Counted from the first letter of the stretch, positions 53,340 through 62,455 are shown. The stretch is 64,000 bases of DNA from Rhizobium sp. NLR16a (GCF_017948245.1 NZ_CP072865.1:1327501-1391500), one strand, 5' to 3'. A program made the numbers and translations. The notes: a model not told the origin generated them from the sequence alone.

Positions 53340-54068
53340 ATGAACATCGAAGGTCAGAAGGTGATAATTGTCGGCGGCAGTTCCGGCATGGGGCTTGCGC
53401 TTGCCCGGCGTCTGCTCGATGAGGGGGCGTCGGTGACGATTGCCGGGCGCGGTCAGGAGAAACTTGCGGCAGCTTGCCGTCATCTCGGCGACCACCCGAA
53501 ACTCGGAACGCATATCGTCGACCTGGGCCAGGAGGAGGAGGTCGCGGCGCTGTTTCGGGAGAGCGGACCGGTCGATCATATCGTCAGCACGGCGGCGGAA
53601 ATCGAAGGAGCCTATCAGCTGCTGTCGTCGCTCGAGCTGACGGCCGCGCAAAAGGTGGTCCAGAGCAAGTTCTACGGGCCGCTGCTGCTGGCGAAATATG
53701 GCGCCTCCCGACTGCCGTCCTCAGGTTCGATCACCTACACCTCAGGTATTGCCGCCTATCGGCCGCTCGCGCGCGGATCGGTGGTCGCGGCCGTCAACGC
53801 GGCACTCGAAGGCCTGGTCAGGGCGCTTGCCGTCGAACTGGCGCCGATCCGCGTCAATGCGGTCTCGCCCGGCTGGGTGGACACGCCGATCTGGAGCTTC
53901 GTTGCCGGTGACGCCAAGCAGGCGCGGCTGGATGCGATGGCGCAGCGCCTGCCGGCTGGGCGGGTTGGGCAGCCCGAGGATATCGCCGATGCGATCCGCT
54001 TCCTGATCGGCAATAGCTTCACCACGGGAACTACCCTGCATGTCGAAGGCGGGCATCGGCTGGTCTGA
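53340..54068 (+). CDS. Short-chain dehydrogenase/reductase
   Basis: A 242-residue SDR with the NAD(P)-binding motif VGGSSGMGLALARRLL (residues 11-26). The active site is atypical: the Ser lies in ITYTSGIAAYRPLARGS, where the expected YxxxK is not clearly kept (Tyr present, but no Lys four residues later). The C-terminal VNAVSPGWVDTPIW is standard. It may be a binding or reduced-activity SDR. Its last 38 bp overlap the convergent LysR gene, which possibly regulates it. Confidence 0.88.
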   Translation: MNIEGQKVIIVGGSSGMGLALARRLLDEGASVTIAGRGQEKLAAACRHLGDHPKLGTHIVDLGQEEEVAALFRESGPVDHIVSTAAEIEGAYQLLSSLELTAAQKVVQSKFYGPLLLAKYGASRLPSSGSITYTSGIAAYRPLARGSVVAAVNAALEGLVRALAVELAPIRVNAVSPGWVDTPIWSFVAGDAKQARLDAMAQRLPAGRVGQPEDIADAIRFLIGNSFTTGTTLHVEGGHRLV

Positions 54069-54969
54069 TCGGCGAAAGATGTTCGCTGGCCGATTGCAGA
54101 AGGAAAGAGATCTGCGGCGGCTGGACGCGCCGGCGTCGCCACATCATCACCAGCGAGGCTGCCAGCGGTCGGCCGGGCCATGACAGTTCGACGACATCGC
54201 CGCGCGCAATGGACGGCCCCACCGCAAGGCTCGGGACTAGGCCGTGGCCGGCGCCTGATGCCACGAGCCGGATGATCGTTGCGATGCTGTCGGCCTCTGC
54301 GACAATGGCCGGCGCACCTAAACCCGCTTCGGCAAAGGCGGTATCGAGCAGGTGGCGATAGATGCAGCCGGCCGCGGTTGCGATGAACGGGGCGCTGCGT
54401 AGGGCTGCGAGGTTTTCCGGCGGCGGGGTTTGCGATCTGCCGGCGGCAATCAGCACCAGCGGCTCGCTGGCGATGCGGCGTGTCACGAAGCGCTCGTCCT
54501 GCTGGCCGCGATCGAAGGTGAAGACGATATCAACTGAGCCATGCTGTAATTTCGCATGCAACTCGCCACTGCCGCCGACCTTGAGCTTGAGACCGAGATC
54601 GGGATTTTGCCGGCGGAGGAGGGAGAGCCAGGGCGCCAGCCTTTCAGCGGCAATGGTTTCGAGCGTGCCCAGGGTGACAGAGGATTCGGAAATGTCGGCG
54701 GCAACGCGGACGGCCGTCTGCGCCTCGTCGTTCAGCGCCAGGATCTCTTCCGCATAGGCCTTCAGTGCCATGCCTGCCGGTGTGGGAGCGACGCCCTGCC
54801 GGGAGCGGAGGAAGAGTTCAACGCCCATCTCCTCTTCGAGCGCCTGGATCTGGTCACTGAGGCTCGACTGAGCGAGATTGACCTCTGCGGCGGCGCGCGT
54901 GAGGTTTCCGTGCCGCATTACGGCAAGGAAAGTCTTCAGTTGTCGTGGGGTCATGTCGGGCTCCGGCAT
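54031..54969 (-). CDS. LysR-family transcriptional regulator
   Basis: A 312-residue regulator. The N-terminal winged HTH (LKTFLAVMRHGNLTRAAAEV then LAQSSLSDQIQALEEEMG) is followed by a type 2 periplasmic-binding-like effector domain (about 95-295). The 3' end overlaps that of the convergent SDR gene. Its other neighbours are an EamA remnant and a Bcr/CflA exporter. LysR proteins often control a divergent gene; here the upstream neighbour is only a remnant, so the target may have been lost. Confidence 0.92.
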   Translation of the reverse strand: MPEPDMTPRQLKTFLAVMRHGNLTRAAAEVNLAQSSLSDQIQALEEEMGVELFLRSRQGVAPTPAGMALKAYAEEILALNDEAQTAVRVAADISESSVTLGTLETIAAERLAPWLSLLRRQNPDLGLKLKVGGSGELHAKLQHGSVDIVFTFDRGQQDERFVTRRIASEPLVLIAAGRSQTPPPENLAALRSAPFIATAAGCIYRHLLDTAFAEAGLGAPAIVAEADSIATIIRLVASGAGHGLVPSLAVGPSIARGDVVELSWPGRPLAASLVMMWRRRRVQPPQISFLLQSASEHLSPIRPADARLRHAG

Positions 54970-55017
54970 TTGCGCGAAGGCAGGATATCAATAAAGGCGA
55001 TCCAGCCGCAATTGCTG

Positions 55018-55209
55018 TCAGACACTGCTGACGAGCAGGGCGCCCGACAGGATGAAAACGATGCCGGCTGCGAGCCGCGCCATGTTGAGCTCGGAGGCTT
55101 CGCCGAGAAAGACTGCGCCGATCGCCAGCGTCACCAGCACGTTGCAGCTCCAGATCGGGGCGAGTTTTGAGACTGGGACGCCATAAGCAAAGAGCGTGAA
55201 AAGCCGCAT
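55018..55209 (-). pseudogene. Remnant of an EamA/DMT-family transporter
   Basis: Only the C-terminal end of a drug/metabolite transporter is recognisable: FTLFAYGVPVSKLAPIWSCN, then VTLAIGAVFLGEASELNMAR and a last hydrophobic helix. The remaining eight or so helices are missing and upstream sequence is unrelated. It lies directly upstream of lysR in the same direction, so it could be the stump of a gene once controlled by that regulator. Confidence 0.6.
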
Positions 55210-55466
55210 CGCGCCGGCGCGGGCTCTTCGGCTTGCATCTTCAACGAGCATTGAAACCGCACGTTGACGATGTTGAAATTTCTGTCTAGCAGTAACGGCC
55301 ATGAAGATCGCGATGGTTCTTGCGGTGGTGATAGGGCGCATGGGCAGGATGGTGTAACCATCCGGCGATCAGTCCCATGCGCGGTAAATCGAGCTCCTGA
55401 CGGGGCTTTTTTTGTGCCCTGAATTTGCGCTGCGCCTCGTCAGATTCCCACAATCTCCCTCACACC

Positions 55467-56762
55467 ATGGACGAGACCATGTCACGCGACAATTCTGCGC
55501 AGACTTCCGGTAGCCGCCTGACCGAAGAAGCGGCTGCGATTTCGACCGCGACGCCCCGACGTGCGATCCTTCTCCTGCTGACGGCGCTCTCGGTATTGCC
55601 GATCAATATATGTCTGCCGGCGCTGCCAAATATCGCCGCCACGTTCCAGGCCGACTTCGCGCTCGTCAATCTTTCGGTCGCGGGCTACGCGATCATCAAT
55701 GCCCTGACGGAAATTGTCGCCGGCACGATGTCCGATCGCTATGGGCGCCGGCCGGTCGCGCTGATCGCCGTTTCCATTTTCATCGTCGCGTCGATCGGCT
55801 GCGCGCTGGCGCCCGATATCGCCATCTTCCTGTTGTTTCGTGTGATGCAGGCGTCGATCGCCGCCTGCTTCTGCGTTGCTCTCGTCGCCATCAAGGAGAC
55901 GGCTGGCGAGCGCGGGGCCGCCAACAGGATCGGCTACGCCGCCATGGGATGGGCTATTGCGCCGATGCTCGGCCCGAGCGTCGGCGGCATTCTGGACGAA
56001 GCGTTCGGATGGCGGACGATCTTCGTCGCTCTTGCGCTGATAGGCGCAGCCATCCTCGCCATATCCATGCGCGAGCTGAAAGAAACAGCCGGGCTCGCGT
56101 CGAGACCGAAAGGCAATTACCTTGCGTCCTACCGGCAGCTTCTCGGTTCGGCGCGGTTTTGGGCCTATACGCTGTGCATGGCCTGCTCCACCGGCACTCT
56201 CTATATCTTTCTTGGGGGCGCATCCCTGGCCGTCAGTTCCTCGCTCGGCGGATCGAGCGCGAAACTGGGCTTCTTCATGGGAATGGTTCCGGCGGGATTC
56301 ATTCTGGGCAGTTATCTCGCTGGCCGATTGACGAGGAAATCGCTCAGCACCACGCTCGTCATTGCGCGTTTATCGACGTGCATGGGGCTGCTGCTGGGGC
56401 TGGTCCTATCGATCTCGGGCGTCACGCATGTCCTGGGATTTTTCGGACCCTGTATATTCATCGGCATCGGCAATGGCTTGACCTTTCCGGCCGCCAATCT
56501 GGGCGTGATGTCGGTTCGCGGCCATTTCGCCGGCACCGCTGCGGGCCTTGCCGCTGCCATGTCGATCGCCGGCGCCGCCCTGATCGCTTCGATCGCCGGG
56601 CTGTTTCTCCGGGAGGCAGGCGCAGTGTCGACACTGTTCGCGTTGTTGCTGACATCGGCGTCACTTGCCTTATCGGCAGCGTTTTTTACAGCTTTTGTCG
56701 ACCGGCGACTTGCGGTCGGTGTTCCCAATGGAGAGCCGGCCGAGAGCGGATCGGGGGTATGA
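55467..56762 (+). CDS. MFS transporter, Bcr/CflA drug-resistance type
   Basis: A protein of about 431 residues with 12 hydrophobic helices. The loop motif GTMSDRYGRRPVALI (motif A) and the first helix LSVLPINICLPALPNIAATF are those of the 14.A/Bcr-CflA subfamily that exports drugs, sulfonamides or small metabolites. ATG codons at 55467 and 55479 are both possible starts; neither has a clear ribosome site. No linked regulator is evident. Confidence 0.9.
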   Translation: MDETMSRDNSAQTSGSRLTEEAAAISTATPRRAILLLLTALSVLPINICLPALPNIAATFQADFALVNLSVAGYAIINALTEIVAGTMSDRYGRRPVALIAVSIFIVASIGCALAPDIAIFLLFRVMQASIAACFCVALVAIKETAGERGAANRIGYAAMGWAIAPMLGPSVGGILDEAFGWRTIFVALALIGAAILAISMRELKETAGLASRPKGNYLASYRQLLGSARFWAYTLCMACSTGTLYIFLGGASLAVSSSLGGSSAKLGFFMGMVPAGFILGSYLAGRLTRKSLSTTLVIARLSTCMGLLLGLVLSISGVTHVLGFFGPCIFIGIGNGLTFPAANLGVMSVRGHFAGTAAGLAAAMSIAGAALIASIAGLFLREAGAVSTLFALLLTSASLALSAAFFTAFVDRRLAVGVPNGEPAESGSGV

Positions 56763-56776
56763 CTTGTTCTGCCGGA

Positions 56777-57478
56777 TCAATCCCGCATGCGCAATTCGTC
56801 CGTCTGCATCTGCAAGGAGCCCAGCGTTTCCAGGAAGCTCATGCCGAGCAGGCTCTGGTCAAGCCGGCCGTCCTCGGCGACGCTGGCTGCGACATTGTTG
56901 CGGACGATCGGACCGATCGCCACCTGGTCGAGCGTGACGGGGGCGGCGCGGCTGCGACCGTTGGCGGTCATGACGGTCATGGAATAGGTGAGGCGGGAGA
57001 GGTCGATACCGATTCTTGCGGCATCTTCATGCGAGAGCGCCACCATGCTGGCGCCGGTATCGACGAGCATTTCGACGGTCTGGCCATTCACACCGACATC
57101 GGCTTCGAAATGGCCGTTCAGCAGCTTGTGCAGGATGACTTCCTGGCCGCCTTGGCTCGTCGTGACGACGACGGCACGGCCGGGAATGAGGCCGGCAAGC
57201 AGCCGGTTGCCGACGCCGAGCGCTTCCTGGCGATAGAGGTAGACGGTTGCGAGCGCCAGGATGATGACGAACCAGATCATCAACTGGCGCATGGTTTCAC
57301 CGACATTTTGTCGGCTACCCCAAATGCCGGCCGACAGCATCAGCGCGATCGGCAGGAGATAGATGAAGCGGCCGAATTCATCGCTCTGCAGGCCGAGGAT
57401 GCGGCCGCTGTCATTGTTGACGATCAGCACGGCGAGGCCAATGACGATGACGAGGAGCAAGAGGATGAAACGGATCAT
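56777..57478 (-). CDS. Membrane-anchored retropepsin-like aspartic protease
   Basis: A 233-residue protein: helix 1-22 (MIRFILLLLVIVIGLAVLIV), two more hydrophobic segments near 37-55 and 65-82, then a clan AA domain (about 115-230) with the catalytic DTGAS in EMLVDTGASMVALS and ALGMSFL-like LLGMSFLETLG near the end. It matches the TIGR02281-type family. One aspartate per chain means it should act as a dimer, facing the periplasm. The ATG at 57478 overlaps the stop of the DUF1289 gene. Confidence 0.9.
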   Translation of the reverse strand: MIRFILLLLVIVIGLAVLIVNNDSGRILGLQSDEFGRFIYLLPIALMLSAGIWGSRQNVGETMRQLMIWFVIILALATVYLYRQEALGVGNRLLAGLIPGRAVVVTTSQGGQEVILHKLLNGHFEADVGVNGQTVEMLVDTGASMVALSHEDAARIGIDLSRLTYSMTVMTANGRSRAAPVTLDQVAIGPIVRNNVAASVAEDGRLDQSLLGMSFLETLGSLQMQTDELRMRD

Positions 57479-57693
57479 AAAGGCCGCTCCGGCCCGCCGG
57501 CGACGTTTGATCCCGCCCGGTTCAAAGCCGGGACGGTACCTGAAAGCCTTGCCACCAGCTGCGCCATGATCCCCCGTCGTTCGGCATCGGTATAGTTCAT
57601 CCAGCCACCGATTTCCTGAAGAGTGCGGCCGCAGCCGGCGCAGAAACCGGTGGCTGAAACCATGGAGCAGACGTGAATGCAGGGTGCTTGCAT
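57475..57693 (-). CDS. DUF1289-domain protein
   Basis: A 72-residue protein whose first half is a DUF1289 cysteine cluster: APCIHVCSMVSATGFCAGCG, then RTLQEIGGW, a likely metal site. The second half is a short, low-complexity tail. It lies 18 bp downstream of cobS and overlaps the protease gene by ATGA. Function unknown; relatives are predicted Fe-S or zinc proteins. Confidence 0.85.
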   Translation of the reverse strand: MQAPCIHVCSMVSATGFCAGCGRTLQEIGGWMNYTDAERRGIMAQLVARLSGTVPALNRAGSNVAGGPERPL

Positions 57694-57711
57694 GGCTGAT
57701 ATATCGGAGTT

Positions 57712-58494
57712 TCAAAGAGCTGCGGCAAGGGCGCAAAGGATGGCTATTTCGCAAATCTGCTGTGTCGCGCCCAGCGTATCGCCGGTGTGGCCGGCAAGCC
57801 TGCGGCGGATGATGGCGGTGAAGGCGAATCCTGCGAAACCGGTGGCGAGCAAGCTGGCGACGAGCGGTCGCAGGCCGAATGCCGGCCAGATCAGAAGTGC
57901 CGCAAGCAGACCGGCCGAGACGAGCGCAAAATGCATCGCCGCCTCATTCGGCTGGCCGGTCGAGGCGGCCACGCCATCGGCCTTTGCCGGCGGCAGCCGT
58001 TGCCAATGCCAGGCGATAGCGCCACGGCTGAGCGCTGCGACGGCGGCAACGGCAAGCGCTGCAGCGAGTGGCGAGGACTGGCGGACAATGGCGGCGAGTG
58101 CGGCCGCACGGAGCGCGAAGGAAAGAATCAGCGCTATCGCGCCATAGGTGCCGATCCGGCTGTCCTTCATGATGATGAGGCTCTGTTCGCGGCTCCTGCC
58201 GCCGCCGATACCGTCGGCCGTATCGGCCAAGCCGTCTTCGTGCAGCGCGCCGGTGGCAAGAGCCTGGACGGAAAGCGCGAGCAGCGCCGCCATCAGCGGG
58301 TCGGCGCGCGAGCCTGAAAGAAGCAAGAGGGCGAGCGCCGGGAAGAAGCCAATGATCAGGCCCGCGAGGGGAAAGGCGCGCACCAGGCGGCCGAGGCTGC
58401 CGTCATAGCCTTTGAACAGGGCTGGCGGCATCGGAAGGCGGCTCAGAAAGGCGACGGCGCGGGCGGTATCGACCGCATAATCCTTGATCTTCAT
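57712..58494 (-). CDS. cobS: Adenosylcobinamide-GDP ribazoletransferase
   Basis: CobS (CobV in Pseudomonas denitrificans naming) is the membrane cobalamin synthase joining adenosylcobinamide-GDP and alpha-ribazole. The signature [20 protein letters not shown] and [16 protein letters not shown] are intact, with six to seven hydrophobic helices. At 260 residues it is full length. It is divergent from cobT across 138 bp and probably leads a transcript that continues into the DUF1289 and protease genes. Confidence 0.96.
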   Translation of the reverse strand: MKIKDYAVDTARAVAFLSRLPMPPALFKGYDGSLGRLVRAFPLAGLIIGFFPALALLLLSGSRADPLMAALLALSVQALATGALHEDGLADTADGIGGGRSREQSLIIMKDSRIGTYGAIALILSFALRAAALAAIVRQSSPLAAALAVAAVAALSRGAIAWHWQRLPPAKADGVAASTGQPNEAAMHFALVSAGLLAALLIWPAFGLRPLVASLLATGFAGFAFTAIIRRRLAGHTGDTLGATQQICEIAILCALAAAL

Positions 58495-58632
58495 TCTGTT
58501 TCGTTCTGCCGGAGGGGCTGCGGCGCTTTTGATGTTGTTCGCTTCGTCCGCCGGCTTTAAGAGAGAGCCACCGCAAAGAAGCTGATTTGCGTCAAAAAAA
58601 CAAGAATAGCCGATTCATAGGAATACGCACCG

Positions 58633-59649
58633 ATGAGCGTTTCAGGCCTGCCCTTCGACGATTTCCGTACCCTGCTCCGGGACCTGCCTGGGCCGGATGC
58701 CCGCGCACTGGTGACCGCACGCGAACGCGACGCGCAGCTGACCAAGCCGCCGGGCGCGCTCGGACGGCTTGAGGAGATTGCCTTCTGGCTTGCCGCCTGG
58801 ACAGGTCGTCAACCTGCCGTCAACCGGCCGCTGGTGGCGATCTTCGCCGGCAATCACGGCGTCACCAGACAGGGCATCACACCCTTTCCGCCCGCGGTGA
58901 CGCAGCAGATGGTCGAGAATTTTGCAGCAGGGGGAGCTGCGATCAACCAGATCTGCGTGGCCTATGATCTCGGGCTGAAAGTTTTCGATCTCGCGCTCGA
59001 TTACCCCACGGGCGACATCACCGAGGAGGCGGCGCTTTCCGAGCGCGACTGCGCCGCGACCATGGCCTTCGGCATGGAGGCGATCGCCGGCGGCACCGAC
59101 CTGCTCTGCATCGGCGAGATGGGAATCGGCAACACGACGATTGCGGCGGCGATCAACTATGCGCTCTACGGCGGGTCGGCGCGCGACTGGGTCGGACCCG
59201 GCACCGGTTCGGAAGGCGAGATGCTGGAGCGCAAGATCGCGGCGGTGGAAAAGGCGGTGGAACTGCATAGCGACCATCTCGACGATCCCCTGGAGATCAT
59301 GCGCCGGCTTGGCGGCCGCGAGATCGCGGCGATGGCCGGTGCCATCCTTGCCGCCCGGATGGAGCGCATCCCGGTGCTGATCGACGGTTATGTCGCGACT
59401 GCCGCGGCGGCGATTCTGAGAGCCGCCAACCCCTCCGCGCTCGATCATTGCCTGATCGGCCATGTCTCCAGCGAGCCCGGCCACCTGCGCGCAATCGAGA
59501 TGCTCGGCAAGACGCCGCTTCTGGCGCTCGGCATGCGGCTTGGCGAAGGCACTGGTGCGGCGCTTGCCGCCGGCATCGTCAAGGCCGCCGCTGCCTGCCA
59601 TTCCGGCATGGCGACGTTTGCCCAGGCAGGCGTGAGCAACAAGCATTAA
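58633..59649 (+). CDS. cobT: Nicotinate-nucleotide--dimethylbenzimidazole phosphoribosyltransferase
   Basis: CobT (CobU in P. denitrificans naming) makes alpha-ribazole phosphate. The signatures TKPPGALGRLEEIA, VAIFAGNHGVTRQGI, GEMGIGNTTIAAAI, GPGTGSEGEML and the catalytic Glu in RLGEGTGAALA are all intact across 338 residues. It is divergent from cobS. A family D repeat begins directly at its stop codon and may serve as its terminator. Confidence 0.97.
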   Translation: MSVSGLPFDDFRTLLRDLPGPDARALVTARERDAQLTKPPGALGRLEEIAFWLAAWTGRQPAVNRPLVAIFAGNHGVTRQGITPFPPAVTQQMVENFAAGGAAINQICVAYDLGLKVFDLALDYPTGDITEEAALSERDCAATMAFGMEAIAGGTDLLCIGEMGIGNTTIAAAINYALYGGSARDWVGPGTGSEGEMLERKIAAVEKAVELHSDHLDDPLEIMRRLGGREIAAMAGAILAARMERIPVLIDGYVATAAAAILRAANPSALDHCLIGHVSSEPGHLRAIEMLGKTPLLALGMRLGEGTGAALAAGIVKAAAACHSGMATFAQAGVSNKH

Positions 59650-59752
59650 GCGCGTCGCGATCTTTCAGATTCGCTTGGCCCGCGCTTTAAATCCTTGTTT
59701 TACGCATGTCGTTATCGCAAAACCGCTGCACACTTCTGCGCGACATGCTCTG
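59648..59752. repeat. Palindromic intergenic repeat, family D, copy 2
   Basis: AAGCGCG at 59648 and CGCGCTT near 59681 form a stem, followed by TTGTTTTACGCATGTCGTTA and CGCAAAACCGCTGCACAC, ending in GCGACATGC. It shares the second half with the copy at 60150-60251 and the CGCAAAACCG block with that at 29579. Confidence 0.8.
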
Positions 59753-59763
59753 AGGGATCAATC

Positions 59764-60147
59764 TTGACAAAGCCCGCGGTGACGAAGCAGACCGGATTTC
59801 GACATTTCATCGCCGCGGCCAGCTATTCCTGGGCAGGTTTCCTGCGCGTGCTGAAAGAGGCGGCCTTCCGCCAGGAGCTCGGTTTCTTCCTCATTTCGCT
59901 GGCGGCACTGGTGCTGGTGGGCGCCACTTTCGGTGAGATCGTCGTCGCGGTGCTGCTGTTCCTCGGGCTGTTTTCGATGGAGGCGATGAATACCGCCGTC
60001 GAAGAAGTGATCGACCGGATTTCACCGGAGATTTCGATCGTCGGCAAACATGCCAAGGATCTCGGTTCCTTTGCGGTGACCTGCATGATCGCCGCCTGCT
60101 GCCTCTATCTCGGATTCGTTCTCGGCAAGCACCTGTTTTTCAGTTGA
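59764..60147 (+). CDS. dgkA: Diacylglycerol kinase (DgkA type)
   Basis: A 127-residue trimeric membrane kinase with three helices. The catalytic motif EAMNTAVEEVIDRIS is intact, and the amphipathic N-terminus includes the usual R..A..YSWAGF. It recycles diacylglycerol to phosphatidic acid, which in rhizobia includes diacylglycerol released during cyclic glucan or osmoregulated-glucan decoration. The TTG at 59764 is chosen because GAGGGA stands closely upstream. Confidence 0.94.
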   Translation: MTKPAVTKQTGFRHFIAAASYSWAGFLRVLKEAAFRQELGFFLISLAALVLVGATFGEIVVAVLLFLGLFSMEAMNTAVEEVIDRISPEISIVGKHAKDLGSFAVTCMIAACCLYLGFVLGKHLFFS

Positions 60148-60149
60148 AC

Positions 60150-60251
60150 TAAAGCGCGTCGCGTGAAACTTGATTCATGCGACGCGCTTTAGCTCCTTGT
60201 TTTATGCATGTCGTTATCCTGGAACCGCCGAAAACTTCCGGACTACATGCA
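60150..60251. repeat. Palindromic intergenic repeat, family D, copy 3
   Basis: AAAGCGCGTCGC (60151-60162) and GCGACGCGCTTT (60179-60190) form a perfect 12-bp stem, followed by CTTGTTTTATGCATGTCGTTA and a second dyad ending in ACATGCATT. Lying between convergent dgkA and the histidine kinase gene, it could terminate both. Confidence 0.85.
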
Positions 60252-61793
60252 TTAGGCAAAACTCTTGCGCTTGCGCGTGACAGCCTGAGCCTCTTCGACG
60301 GCCGGCAGGCTCTGGAGCACGCGCTTGGCGGGCAGGATGGCGATGACCTCGGTGCCTTCACGCAGCCTCGATTTCAGCAGGAACTGTCCGTCATGCTTGG
60401 CAAGTATCGCCTGAACGATCGGCAGGCCGAGGCCGGTGCCTTGTTCGGCGCTCTTGATGGCGATCGAGCCCTGGCCGAAGGCCGAGAGGACGACGGGAAT
60501 CTCTTCTTCGGGAATGCCGGGGCCGTTGTCCTTGATCGAGATGTATTGTCCGCCGCCGGCCGTCCAGCCTACCTTGACGTGGATTTCGCCGCCCTGCGGC
60601 GTGAATTTGACGGCATTGGAGAGTAGGTTGAGCACCACCTGGCGCATCGACTTCTCGTCGGCCCAGATAGCCGGCAACTGCCGCTCGAATTGATCCGAAA
60701 TGGCAATGTTCTTGGCGCGGGCGCGCAGCTGGACCATGCCGATGCAATCCTCGGTGATATCGAGCAACGAGATCGCTTCCTCGCTCAGTTCGTATTTGCC
60801 GGCCTCGATGCGCGACAGGTCGAGGATTTCGTTGATGAGATCGAGCAGATGCTGGCCGGAGCGATGGATATCACCGGCATATTCCTTGTAGGTCGGATTG
60901 GCGAGTGGTCCCATGACTTCGGCCGACATCACCTCGGAGAAGCCGAGGATGGCATTGAGCGGAGTCCTGAGCTCGTGCGACATGGAGGCAAGGAAGCGGG
61001 ACTTGGCGAGGTTTGCCTCTTCGGCGCGGCGGCGCGCCTCATCTGACATTGATTTCGCCACTTCCAGCTCGGCGATCAGGTCGTCCTTCTCCGACTGGTA
61101 GGAGAGGATCCTAAGGTTCGATTTGAAGAGCCGGTCGCTGATATAGTTGAAGAAGACGAGGGTGGTGGTGAAAAGCCCGGTCAGACTGATTTCGAGGAGG
61201 TCGCGCGACAGGCCGCTCTTGGCGCCAAGCGCCAGGACCGCTGGCGCGAAAGCGACCAGTACGGCCGGCGTCAGCATGAAGTTCGACATCGCCGTGACGG
61301 AAAGCGCAATCAGCAATGTTGCGCCCTTATAGAGAATGAAGCTCGACGGCTCGCAGGCGTCGCAGCCCTGCAGCGCGAAGACGGCCCAGCAGCAGCCGAC
61401 CAGGAAATGGCCGGCGAGCAGCAGGCGGCGCCATTTGCGGGCGCTCTCGGAGGTGATCTCCTGTCGGCGCGCGCGCCGGGCGAGCAGGATGTTGCCGGTG
61501 TGACAGCTGAGCGTCAGCAGCGCCCAGAAGAGCAATTGGGTATCTTCAGTGAAATAGACGCCAAGGGCGGTGATGATGACGACGAAGAGCGGCATGATCG
61601 TCGCGCCCTGCAGCATCGACGCTATATACATCTTGAGTACGTCACGGTCGAAGGCGGAATTGGACGCATGACCGGACTGCAGGCGTTCGCGCGTTTGCCG
61701 CACGGCCTTGGAAACGGCCTTGTTGCGGTGGCTGCGCGACCTGTCGACGATAATCTTGTCGGTCGATGTGCTTACGCCGGTACTCATGTGCAC
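60252..61793 (-). CDS. Membrane sensor histidine kinase of the PleC/DivJ type
   Basis: A 513-residue kinase. Six hydrophobic segments lie between residues 55 and 220, then a short coiled coil (SEKDDLIAELEVAKSMSDEA). The HisKA box SHELRTPLNAILGFSEVM carries His273; the catalytic domain has RQVVLNLLSNAVKFTP, DNGPGIPEEEI and GTGLGLPI. The H-box is that of alphaproteobacterial kinases acting on DivK/PleD. There is no PAS or receiver domain and no linked regulator gene, so it is an orphan kinase. Its signal is unknown. Confidence 0.91.
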   Translation of the reverse strand: MHMSTGVSTSTDKIIVDRSRSHRNKAVSKAVRQTRERLQSGHASNSAFDRDVLKMYIASMLQGATIMPLFVVIITALGVYFTEDTQLLFWALLTLSCHTGNILLARRARRQEITSESARKWRRLLLAGHFLVGCCWAVFALQGCDACEPSSFILYKGATLLIALSVTAMSNFMLTPAVLVAFAPAVLALGAKSGLSRDLLEISLTGLFTTTLVFFNYISDRLFKSNLRILSYQSEKDDLIAELEVAKSMSDEARRRAEEANLAKSRFLASMSHELRTPLNAILGFSEVMSAEVMGPLANPTYKEYAGDIHRSGQHLLDLINEILDLSRIEAGKYELSEEAISLLDITEDCIGMVQLRARAKNIAISDQFERQLPAIWADEKSMRQVVLNLLSNAVKFTPQGGEIHVKVGWTAGGGQYISIKDNGPGIPEEEIPVVLSAFGQGSIAIKSAEQGTGLGLPIVQAILAKHDGQFLLKSRLREGTEVIAILPAKRVLQSLPAVEEAQAVTRKRKSFA

Positions 61794-61893
61794 GTTGAAA
61801 CTTCACCCCTGGGTGGATAAGAGCTTAACCGGCAATTCTTAAGAAGATGTTTGCCATCTTTGCCAAGGATTTGTTTTTTAAGGAGGCGAAAGC

Positions 61894-62451
61894 GTGACAC
61901 GTGGCCTGCGCCTGATTCGTGACGGCGTGACCGCTTTTGCCATGCTGGTGCTCCTGGCGCTGATTGCTGCCAAGATCAACGACAGAGCAACAATCAAGCG
62001 TGCAGGCGCCTTTCATGCTGCCGATGGCGACAGTCTGACATTGGGCGGAGAGCGCTTCCGCCTCGAAGGCATTGACGCGCCCGAGCTTAGCCAGAGCTGC
62101 GAACGGGCGGGAAAGGCCTGGGCTTGCGGGCGCGTGGCGCGGGAGGCGCTGCAGGAGATGGTGCTGGCATCGGGAACGCTTTGCCAGGGCGACCGGCGCG
62201 ACCGCTACGACAGGCTGCTTGTCGTCTGTCGGAATGCGACGGGCGGCGACATCAATGCCGGCATGGTGCGCCGAGGCATGGCTGTTTCCTATGGTGGTTA
62301 CGGCAAGGAAGAGATCGAGGCGAAACGGGCGAAAGCGGGGCTGTGGGCCGGGACTTTCGAGCGGCCGCGCGATGTGCGTGATCATGCCCGCCACGAATCC
62401 GGTTCCGGCGACGCGCTGCGCTTCATCGGGCGGATCGTTGGATGGGAGTAA
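61894..62451 (+). CDS. Thermonuclease-like (SNase) protein with N-terminal membrane anchor
   Basis: A 185-residue protein: hydrophobic helix at about 11-28 (anchor or signal), then an SNase-fold domain. The catalytic Arg-Asp core appears as RLEGIDAPELSQSC, DRYDRLLVVC and NAGMVRRGMAV, ending with KAGLWAGTFERPRDVR. Whether it is an active extracytoplasmic nuclease is unclear, as Glu/Arg catalytic positions are only partly recognisable. GTG at 61894 follows a strong AAGGAGG. It lies 4 bp upstream of the glycosylase gene. Confidence 0.88.
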   Translation: MTRGLRLIRDGVTAFAMLVLLALIAAKINDRATIKRAGAFHAADGDSLTLGGERFRLEGIDAPELSQSCERAGKAWACGRVAREALQEMVLASGTLCQGDRRDRYDRLLVVCRNATGGDINAGMVRRGMAVSYGGYGKEEIEAKRAKAGLWAGTFERPRDVRDHARHESGSGDALRFIGRIVGWE

Positions 62452-62455
62452 AGCG

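Noticed and set aside
55610..57595. A 661-codon plus-strand frame across the MFS and aspartic protease genes
   Set aside because: It is out of frame with the MFS gene and antisense to the protease, is Arg/His-rich and has no recognisable domain. It is a high-GC shadow.
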